Assembly: GCA_041595875.1 (NCBI GenBank)
Contig: JBFHJN010000104.1
Coordinates: forward strand, 1 to 6,409
Reading direction: 5' to 3'
Length of the DNA stretch: 6,409 nucleotides
From: UBA2279 sp041595875
GTDB lineage: Bacteria > Actinomycetota > Coriobacteriia > Anaerosomatales > Anaerosomataceae
In this document: positions 1 to 4,574 of the stretch, piece after piece
Position numbering within the stretch: position 1 is the first letter of the stretch
Layout: each line of letters starts with the position of its first letter
The notes under the pieces: model-generated
Database searches by the model: none
What the model saw: the letters and a program-made list of their open reading frames with translations, nothing else
What the model was told of the DNA's origin: nothing
Position numbers and translations under genes: made by a program

Positions 1-341
1 CGCCACTCCAGGTAGCCCCAGTGTCCCTCGGTGAACGAATCGTCCTTCGAAGTGATGAGAACGACTCGGTCCCAGAACTCCTTCTTGGCGGAGTGATCAC
101 GGAACCGGTTGATGAAGTTCTCTGTGCGCCCGATGTAGCAACGGACGCCACCCAAAGCCTCCTCGTCGTCGCCGAGGAGGAAGTAGGCCCCGTTCCGCTT
201 CGCCTCCGGACGCCTGAGGATGTCACCCAAGTCCGAACGTGGCCCCGCGAGGACGTGACCGGTCCAGCCGGCGATCTCCGCCGTGGTGATCCCGCCCGGT
301 ACGCCCTCAACGAGGAACATCTCGATGTGCTTGCCTGTCAC
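1..341 (-). CDS. GIY-YIG nuclease family protein, 3' end outside window (partial)
   Basis: I translated this gene by hand; 113 codons are visible and it runs off the left edge. It starts at GTG (341-339). A perfect SD, AAGGAGG (349-355 complement), lies 7 nt upstream, and the start overlaps the hsdS stop as GTGA. The GIY-YIG signature is visible: GAYFLLG at residues 51-57 in the place of the GIY strand, CYIGRTEN at 68-75 (YIG plus Arg and Asn), RFRDH at 79-83, and a Glu in GYLEW (E112) as the candidate metal-binding residue. The first 45 or so residues are a lead-in segment without a motif I recognise. GIY-YIG proteins of this style often carry a DUF4357-type C-terminus and are found beside type I restriction genes; the C-terminus cannot be seen here. 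Tight coupling to hsdS implies co-expression with the methyltransferase. Role unknown: an accessory nuclease is the natural guess, and substrate cannot be inferred. Confidence 0.85.
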   Translation of the reverse strand, partial: MTGKHIEMFLVEGVPGGITTAEIAGWTGHVLAGPRSDLGDILRRPEAKRNGAYFLLGDDEEALGGVRCYIGRTENFINRFRDHSAKKEFWDRVVLITSKDDSFTEGHWGYLEW

Positions 342-1567
342 GCAACCGCCTCCTTGAAGGTGAGCAGTCGGTCCCGGTAGTACTCGTACTGCTTGCGCCG
401 AGCAGCAAGCTCGGCCGGCAGGCCGATGCTAAGGTCGTTCACGAGGGCGTCGAACTTGTCGAGAATCGCGACGATGCGCGCCTGCTCCTCGAGGGGCGGG
501 ACAGGAACTCTAATCTTCGCGAGGTCCGCCGCGGATAGACGCTTCACCTTGGCTCGTGCCACATACTTGTTCTTCTGAGAGTGGAACGCCTCCGTTTGTA
601 GGTAGTAGGAGACGTACTTCGGATTCATCGGGTGGCGATAAGCAAAGCAGTCATCGTGGACTGCGACGTCTTCTTCACCAAGCCAGGCAACGGCCTTGTC
701 CACGTCTTCCACGGTCTCCCCTACTGCCGCAATCACAACATCGCTCGTCTTTGCGAAACGAAGTTGGGCCGCCAAGTCCTGCCGAACGTGAGTGACAGCC
801 TCACGGGCGGCGATGCCGTAGGTCGTGTAGATCTCGCCATAGTGAATCGCTGGGATGCCTACGTCGACGATGTCGTCCTTCACGAAGCGGCGGCCGCGGA
901 TGAACTCACCGACCTCACCCATCGGTACCCACGGGACCCCCCCCGCGTCGCGGAAGGTCAAGAGCGAGTCTCGGTAGTGGGCGTACTGACGCCGCCGGGC
1001 TTCCAGCTCCGCTTCCAGCTCCGCTTCCAGCGTCGTGAACAAGTCTAGCACCCGCACGATCTCCCGCTGCACTTCCAGAGGCGGGACGGGAATCGTGACC
1101 TTCGCGAGTGCTTTGGCCGACACATCAATGACCTTCGTGCCGCTTGCCAGCTTCTTCTTCTGTGCAAAGAAATCTGGGGTTTGGAGCCAGTACGCGATAT
1201 ACTTCGCGTCTTGAGAGTGCTTGAGGACGGTGGCATGACCGCCAGTCACGATTTGCCCGTTGCCGAGCCAGGCAACCGCCTTGCCGACGTCCTCGAGGTT
1301 CTCGCTCGTGTTAGTGATAATCACGTCGCCCGGGTCGACCTTCGCCAGCTTCGCCGCGGTTTCGGGCGCAACGTAAGAGCGAGTCTCGGTCGCCCAGGTA
1401 CCGTAGAACGTGTATATCTGCCCGTAGTGAATCGCACCAACTCCCGACTCGGCGAAGTCCGACTTCGGCATTCCGTTGCCCCGCACGAGTTTGCCAATCT
1501 CGCCGAGGGTCTTGTGCGGCACCCCATCCGGGCACAACTCCCTAATCAGTTCATCGATCCGGCTCAC
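338..1567 (-). CDS. hsdS: Type I restriction-modification specificity subunit HsdS
   Basis: This is the DNA-recognition subunit of a type I restriction-modification enzyme, 409 aa and full length for the family. It starts at GTG (1567-1565), which overlaps the hsdM stop as GTGA, so translation is probably coupled; there is no strong SD. The layout is two tandem halves. TRD1 is at about residues 16-160, followed by conserved region 1 (VPPLEVQREIVRVLD, then ARRRQYAHYRDSLLTF, about 161-205). TRD2 is at about 213-354, followed by conserved region 2 (VPPLEEQARIVAILD, then ARRKQYEYYRDRLLTF, 355-405). The two TRDs are related: AIHYGQIYTFYG (45-56) matches AIHYGEIYTTYG (240-251), and both contain KAVAWLG. 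Conserved region 1 contains an LEAE repeat at 180-190, in the place of the TAEL repeats of type IC enzymes such as EcoR124I. A G8 run covers codons 208-211, between the halves. The recognition sequence cannot be read from the protein. Confidence 0.97.
   Translation of the reverse strand: MSRIDELIRELCPDGVPHKTLGEIGKLVRGNGMPKSDFAESGVGAIHYGQIYTFYGTWATETRSYVAPETAAKLAKVDPGDVIITNTSENLEDVGKAVAWLGNGQIVTGGHATVLKHSQDAKYIAYWLQTPDFFAQKKKLASGTKVIDVSAKALAKVTIPVPPLEVQREIVRVLDLFTTLEAELEAELEARRRQYAHYRDSLLTFRDAGGVPWVPMGEVGEFIRGRRFVKDDIVDVGIPAIHYGEIYTTYGIAAREAVTHVRQDLAAQLRFAKTSDVVIAAVGETVEDVDKAVAWLGEEDVAVHDDCFAYRHPMNPKYVSYYLQTEAFHSQKNKYVARAKVKRLSAADLAKIRVPVPPLEEQARIVAILDKFDALVNDLSIGLPAELAARRKQYEYYRDRLLTFKEAVA
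937..944 (-). repeat. G8 homopolymer tract inside hsdS (possible phase-variation site)
   Basis: Eight consecutive G on the coding strand cover the third base of Ala208, Gly209, Gly210 and the first base of Val211 of HsdS. The tract lies right after conserved region 1 and just before TRD2. Reading the alternative frames, loss of one G gives a stop after 228 aa and gain of one G gives a stop after 217 aa. Both products keep TRD1 and conserved region 1 and lose TRD2. An ATG (residue 216, 922-920) follows the tract, and the +1 frame stop (TGA) lies just after this ATG, so the second half could in principle be re-initiated. The tract is seen directly; length variation is inferred. Confidence 0.6.
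999..1031 (-). repeat. 12-bp tandem repeat (about 2.75 copies) encoding LEAE units in HsdS
   Basis: A 12-bp unit, GCTTCCAGCTCC on the plus strand, occurs as two perfect copies (999-1010 and 1011-1022) plus a 9-bp partial copy (1023-1031). On the coding strand it gives LEAE-LEAE-LEA at residues 180-190, in conserved region 1 between the two target-recognition domains. In type IC enzymes (EcoR124I, EcoDXXI) a 12-bp TAEL repeat at this place sets the distance between the two half-sites, and copy number changes alter specificity. Each unit here is in frame, so gain or loss would change only the length of the spacer helix. Confidence 0.8.
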
Positions 1568-3132
1568 TGCGCACTGTCCAGATCCGCAACAATCACGTCG
1601 ATCTGAGTGCGCAGCTCCGTCTGCCGCGCGACGATACGGGCTATCTCGGCGTTTAGCGCGGTGATGTCGACGACCTCGCGCGTGTCTTCCTGCTCAACGT
1701 ATGACGACACGGCGATGTTGTAGTCGTTCTCGGCGATCTCGGTATTCGGGACAAGACGGGCGAAGTACTCGGCGTCCTCCCGGGCAGTGAAGGCATCCAG
1801 GATCTTCTGCCGGTTTGCCTCGGCCAGCTTGTTCTTGTTGCCCTTGCGGACGAACTCGGCAGACGCATCGATAAAGAGTGTCGCGTTGTCGGTCTTCGAC
1901 TTCTTCAACACGATGATGCAGGTCGCTATCCCAGTGCCAAAGAACAGGTCAGGCGGCAGCTGGATGACCGCGTCCACGTAGTTGTTGTCGATGAGGTACT
2001 TGCGGATCTTGCGCTCCGCGCCGCCGCGGTAGAGGACGCCGGGGAACTCGACGATGGCCGCGGTGCCATCGACCGCGAGCCAGCTCAGGATGTGCATCGT
2101 GAAAGCGAGGTCGGCCTTCGACTTGGGCGCCAGCACGCCTGCCGGAGCGAAGCGCGGGTCGTTGATGAGCAGCGGGTTGGCGTCGCCATCCCATTTGATG
2201 GAGTACGGCGGATTGGAAACGATGGCCTCGAAAGGCTCGTCATCCCAGTGCGCCGGGTCGAGCAGGGTGTCTCCGTGTGCAAGGTCGAACCGTTCGTAGT
2301 TAACGTCGTGCAGGAACATGTTGATACGCGCGAGGTTGTACGTGGTCAGGTTGATCTCCTGACCAAAGAAGCCCTGGCGGACGTTCTCCTTGCCCAGCAC
2401 CTTGGCGAACTTCAGTAGCAGGGAGCCGGACCCACACGCTGGGTCGTAGACCTTGTTCACCTTGGTCTTGCCCACGACGGTGATGCGCGCCAGCAGCTCG
2501 CTGACCTCTTGCGGCGTGTAATACTCGCCGCCCGATTTGCCGGCGCTCGACGCGTACATCTGCATGAGGTACTCATACGCGTCACCGAAGGCATCGATGG
2601 TGTGGTCCTCGAAGTTGCCCAGGTTCAGGTCACCGATCGCATCGAGCAGCTTGACCAGCTTCCCGTTGCGCTTCGCCACGCTCTGCCCGAGCCTGGCGCT
2701 GTTCACGTCAAGGTCGTCGAAGAGACCCTTGAGGTCATCCTCGCTGTCAGCGCCAACCGCAGAGCCCTCGATGTTGCGGAAGACCCGTTCGAGGGTCTCG
2801 TTGAGGTTCTCGTCGCGCGCGGCATGTTTGCGAACGTTTACGAACAGCTCACTCGGGAGGATGTAGAAGCCCTTCTCGGCCACGGTCTCAATACGGCCGA
2901 ACTCCGCGTCGGAGTCCGAGAGCTTCGCGTAGTCGAAGTCAGGGTGACCCGCAGCACGCTCCTGGATGTTGAGGTAGGCGGTGAGGTTCTCAGAGATGAA
3001 CCGGTAGAAGAGGATGCCAAGGACGTAGGTCTTGAAGTCCCATCCGTCGACGGACCCGCGAAGGTCGTTGGCGATCCGCCAGATCGTCTTGTGGAGCTCG
3101 GCGCGCTGCGCTTCCTTGGTGGCTGGGGCCAT
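1564..3132 (-). CDS. hsdM: Type I restriction-modification DNA methyltransferase subunit HsdM
   Basis: This is the adenine-N6 methyltransferase subunit, which works with HsdS to modify the target and would combine with HsdR for cleavage. I chose ATG 3132-3130 (522 aa, usual length) although the open frame extends to 3246. The start has an SD (GGGGAGGA, 3144-3151 complement, 11 nt away), homology-like sequence starts here (residues 11-50, ELHKTIWRIANDLRG through FYRFISENL, the HsdM N-terminal helical domain), and a candidate -10 and a hairpin lie inside the upstream extension. Methyltransferase motifs are intact: GEYYTP (202-207), motif I DPACGSGS (230-237, SAM binding), GQEI (257-260) and catalytic motif IV NPPY (307-310). 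FPGVLYRGGAERKIRKYL (363-380) and QLPPDLFFGTGIATCI (391-406) are further family blocks. The C-terminus (about 490-522) is a predicted coiled-coil arm. The N-terminal style and the repeat in the partner HsdS suggest the type IC (EcoR124I-like) family. The stop overlaps the hsdS start by 4 bp. Confidence 0.97.
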   Translation of the reverse strand: MAPATKEAQRAELHKTIWRIANDLRGSVDGWDFKTYVLGILFYRFISENLTAYLNIQERAAGHPDFDYAKLSDSDAEFGRIETVAEKGFYILPSELFVNVRKHAARDENLNETLERVFRNIEGSAVGADSEDDLKGLFDDLDVNSARLGQSVAKRNGKLVKLLDAIGDLNLGNFEDHTIDAFGDAYEYLMQMYASSAGKSGGEYYTPQEVSELLARITVVGKTKVNKVYDPACGSGSLLLKFAKVLGKENVRQGFFGQEINLTTYNLARINMFLHDVNYERFDLAHGDTLLDPAHWDDEPFEAIVSNPPYSIKWDGDANPLLINDPRFAPAGVLAPKSKADLAFTMHILSWLAVDGTAAIVEFPGVLYRGGAERKIRKYLIDNNYVDAVIQLPPDLFFGTGIATCIIVLKKSKTDNATLFIDASAEFVRKGNKNKLAEANRQKILDAFTAREDAEYFARLVPNTEIAENDYNIAVSSYVEQEDTREVVDITALNAEIARIVARQTELRTQIDVIVADLDSAQ

Positions 3133-3143
3133 ATCGAAGTGTT

Positions 3144-3151
3144 TCCTCCCC
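3144..3151 (-). promoter_or_regulatory. Shine-Dalgarno sequence supporting the hsdM start at 3132
   Basis: GGGGAGGA on the minus strand ends 11 nt before ATG 3132. The spacing is somewhat long, but it is the best SD in the region. Upstream in-frame starts (for example ATG 3177) have none, so this decides the start. Confidence 0.6.
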
Positions 3152-3175
3152 TGTTGGAGCATGGTAACTGTTGTC

Positions 3176-3181
3176 ATTCTA
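3176..3181 (-). promoter_or_regulatory. Candidate -10 element of the hsdM promoter
   Basis: TAGAAT on the minus strand matches TATAAT at 5 of 6 positions and fits the TAnnnT pattern of actinobacterial housekeeping promoters. A transcript start about 7 nt downstream would leave a leader of roughly 37 nt before ATG 3132. No convincing -35 is found at 16-18 bp. The element lies between the upstream hairpin and the gene, as expected for an independent operon promoter. Confidence 0.4.
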
Positions 3182-3221
3182 GCGTGTCTCAGTGACATGT
3201 GACGGCGAGTACTCAAACGCA

Positions 3222-3255
3222 AGCGGCGCCCCACCCGATTGGGCAAGACGCCGCT
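3222..3255 (-). terminator. Possible terminator hairpin between the small gene and hsdM
   Basis: AGCGGCG (3222-3228) and CGCCGCT (3249-3255) form a perfect 7-bp GC-rich stem. Inside the 20-nt loop CCC (3234-3236) can pair with GGG (3241-3243). On the minus strand the stem is followed by TGCGTTTGAGT, a weak T-rich tail. It sits 18 bp after the stop of the 59-aa gene and before the hsdM -10 candidate, so it could separate the two transcripts. The loop is large and the T tract poor, so attenuation or another RNA role is possible. Confidence 0.45.
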
Positions 3256-3273
3256 CAGTACGCTCTACCCTGT

Positions 3274-3453
3274 CTAGCGTGCGCGACGTGTTCTGCCACG
3301 AAGCTCCCCTTTCAGAAGAGTCAGCGCGACGCACCCGAGCAACATCAGCTGCAGCTTGGGTTCAGCCGCGACCGCATCCCAGAGCGCAACCCCAGCCGCT
3401 GCCAGTATGTCAGTCAGCTGACCTATCATTTCAGGCATGGATAGTCCGAGCAT
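3274..3453 (-). CDS. Small membrane protein of unknown function (59 aa)
   Basis: I do not recognise this protein. It is a 59-aa frame starting at ATG 3453-3451. A near-consensus SD stands 8 nt (from GGAGG) upstream: GAAGGGAGGTGAT (3458-3470 complement) differs at one base from the classic extended SD. This is the strongest SD in the window and the main reason to believe the gene. GTG 3462-3460 overlaps the SD and is rejected as start. Residues 10-29 (IGQLTDILAAAGVALWDAVA) form an amphipathic or hydrophobic helix. Residues 34-47 (LQLMLLGCVALTLL) look like a short membrane segment, and the tail (48-59, KGELRGRTRRAR) is strongly basic, which favours a cytoplasmic C-terminus. The gene is divergent from the XRE regulator and shares its control region; a candidate terminator follows. 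A holin-like or small-toxin role would be a guess. Confidence 0.6.
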   Translation of the reverse strand: MLGLSMPEMIGQLTDILAAAGVALWDAVAAEPKLQLMLLGCVALTLLKGELRGRTRRAR

Positions 3454-3457
3454 GAAT

Positions 3458-3470
3458 ATCACCTCCCTTC
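3458..3470 (-). promoter_or_regulatory. Near-consensus Shine-Dalgarno of the 59-aa gene
   Basis: GAAGGGAGGTGAT on the minus strand is almost fully complementary to the 16S rRNA 3' end, with good spacing to ATG 3453. It implies strong translation of a very short frame and is the best evidence that this frame is a gene. Confidence 0.75.
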
Positions 3471-3502
3471 AGATTCTGAGTGTCACATACAAAACTTACC
3501 TG

Positions 3503-3531
3503 TTGATACCCGCATGTGCCACATGTAGCAT
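3503..3531 (+). promoter_or_regulatory. Candidate promoter of the XRE regulator gene
   Basis: TTGATA (3503-3508, 5 of 6 to the -35 consensus) and TAGCAT (3526-3531, 4 of 6, fits TAnnnT) are separated by exactly 17 bp. The transcript would start near 3538, about 25 nt before the ATG. TATAAA at 3533-3538 is an alternative -10, but it lacks a -35 at the right distance. Both versions are covered by the inverted repeats listed separately. Confidence 0.55.
3513..3525. promoter_or_regulatory. 13-bp palindrome between -35 and -10 (putative operator 1)
   Basis: CATGTG-C-CACATG is a perfect inverted repeat with 6-bp arms and one central base. It fills the spacer of the regulator promoter, a usual site for repression. 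The hexamer GCATGT recurs at 3512-3517 and 3528-3533, with ACATGT at 3521-3526. Binding by the XRE protein is inferred. Confidence 0.5.
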
Positions 3532-3549
3532 GTATAAAGTCTGCTACAT
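3523..3549. promoter_or_regulatory. Inverted repeat over the -10/start region (putative operator 2)
   Basis: ATGTAGCA (3523-3530) and TGCTACAT (3542-3549) are perfect 8-bp inverted arms separated by 11 bp that contain TATAAA. The arm centres are 19 bp apart, about two helical turns, which suits a dimeric helix-turn-helix protein. The site overlaps the -10 and expected transcript start, so occupancy should block transcription of the regulator. The same arms could also form a hairpin in the leader RNA. Confidence 0.55.
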
Positions 3550-3562
3550 CTTTGGAGGACCA

Positions 3563-4027
3563 ATGGAAGTCGGCGAGTTCGGGCTGTACATCGCGAAGCA
3601 TCGCAAGGAGCGCGGATTGTCCCAGGTCGCGCTGGCGGAAGCCGTGGGCATCTCTCGGCCATACCTGACTCAAATAGAGAACGGGCATCGTGTACCCAGC
3701 GATGGAGTCATGCAGGCTCTTGTCGTAGCGCTCGGAATACCAATGGCGCAGGTGGTGGAGGATCTCCTACGAGATCGCATGCCCGAGGAACAAGTTCACT
3801 CTCTCGCGTACATGGTACGAGGCTACGACGTCCTGGGAAAGTACCTCACTTCCGAGCAATTGAGAGAAGTCTCTGAAGCTATTGGCAACCCAGAGCAAAT
3901 CGACGCCGCTCTCGGCGTCCTCGCAGGCAATCCCATGCCCCCGGGACCTGAAGGTTGGTTGGAGTTAAGCAACGAGGATCGACGACTCGTTCAGAGAATG
4001 GTGAATCGGCTACGGACGAGCGGCTAG
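3563..4027 (+). CDS. XRE-family helix-turn-helix transcriptional regulator
   Basis: This is a 154-aa DNA-binding protein of the Cro/CI (XRE) family. I start it at ATG 3563, preceded by GGAGG (3554-3558) 4 nt away; the open frame continues upstream to 3437, but that part would translate the promoter and operators. The HTH_3 domain is at residues 8-62: IAKHRKERGLSQ (10-21), then VALAEAVGISRPYLTQIENG (22-41), with recognition helix around SRPYLTQIENG and the usual VPS turn and ALGIP end. The C-terminal 90 residues are mostly helical, with LSNEDRRLVQRMVNRL (135-150) of the type seen at the end of many XRE regulators, possibly for dimerisation. It is divergent from the 59-aa gene and hsdM. Two inverted repeats sit over its own promoter, which suggests autorepression, like the controller proteins of type II restriction systems, though it is longer than those. 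Its target genes are not proven. Confidence 0.9.
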   Translation: MEVGEFGLYIAKHRKERGLSQVALAEAVGISRPYLTQIENGHRVPSDGVMQALVVALGIPMAQVVEDLLRDRMPEEQVHSLAYMVRGYDVLGKYLTSEQLREVSEAIGNPEQIDAALGVLAGNPMPPGPEGWLELSNEDRRLVQRMVNRLRTSG

Positions 4028-4028
4028 G

Positions 4029-4574
4029 TCACCGCCACTCAACGCTGAGCACCACATGATCGCTTCTCCCACTGGCTATCCATTCCTCGACGGGAAGCAC
4101 CTCAGGCCTTGCTCCCACCTCGCGCAGCGACCTCGACGCAAACGCATAGTCGAGGTGATACGGCCCCTCCAACGTCCTGCCCTTCTGGTAGAACGTCGGC
4201 GTGCTCTCCCCGCCCTGCGCCTCGCCGGTCTGCTCGTGATAGAGGCTCACGATGTCTATCTCGGCAAGCCATGTGACGATGTTGGTATGGCTGACCGTTC
4301 GGCGGTGCTTGTCGTCCCAGATCGCGTTGCTGTTGAAGTCCCCTATCAAGAGGACGTCACCCGTTAGCAGCGGCTCGTACTCCTGCAGCGCCCGCCACAG
4401 GTGCCCCGTGTAGCGGCGGCGTTCGTCGGGCAGCGTCCAGATCGCGAAGAGCGTCAGCGAGCGCGGACCACCGATGCGCAGCGGCAAGATGTGGCGGTGT
4501 GCCGGATTGTACGAGTCGAGGTACGCCGCCTTCTTGGCGAAGCCGCCACCGCAGTTCCAGCTTATGAGGCGCAT
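4029..4574 (-). CDS. EEP-fold (endonuclease/exonuclease/phosphatase) protein with apparent internal deletion
   Basis: This 181-aa protein has the start and end of the EEP nuclease/phosphatase fold: RLISWNCGGG (2-11, metal-site Asn7), LLIGDFNSN (75-83, Asp79 and Asn81), YHLDYAFA (139-146) and GRSDHVVL (169-176, Asp172-His173). The usual block after strand 1, a PDI-hydrophobic-x-QE or SE strand bearing the metal-binding Glu, is missing. AKKAAYLDS (13-21) runs straight into YNPAHRHILPLRIGG. From recalled homologues I estimate about 50 residues are absent in frame, which would make it catalytically impaired; there is no frameshift or stop. It starts at ATG 4574-4572 and overlaps the end of the NERD gene by 13 bp, so translation is probably coupled. 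Its stop lies 1 bp from the stop of the convergent XRE gene. It may be a decaying gene or a non-catalytic partner. Confidence 0.8.
   Translation of the reverse strand: MRLISWNCGGGFAKKAAYLDSYNPAHRHILPLRIGGPRSLTLFAIWTLPDERRRYTGHLWRALQEYEPLLTGDVLLIGDFNSNAIWDDKHRRTVSHTNIVTWLAEIDIVSLYHEQTGEAQGGESTPTFYQKGRTLEGPYHLDYAFASRSLREVGARPEVLPVEEWIASGRSDHVVLSVEWR

Noticed and set aside
2509..3195. A 228-codon open frame on the plus strand opposite hsdM.
   Set aside because: It lies wholly antisense to HsdM with intact motifs, and its sequence has no recognisable domain. It is a GC-rich shadow frame.
3133..3246. An N-terminal extension of HsdM by 38 residues.
   Set aside because: It would translate the hairpin arm, the -10 candidate and the SD, has an Arg-rich composition unlike the family, and the 522-aa form is of usual length.
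3413..3422. Perfect 10-bp palindrome GTCAGCTGAC.
   Set aside because: It lies inside the small coding frame, is not near a promoter, and such short palindromes occur by chance.
3437..3562. An N-terminal extension of the XRE regulator by 42 residues.
   Set aside because: It covers the promoter and both inverted repeats, and the 3563 start has its own SD directly before the HTH domain.
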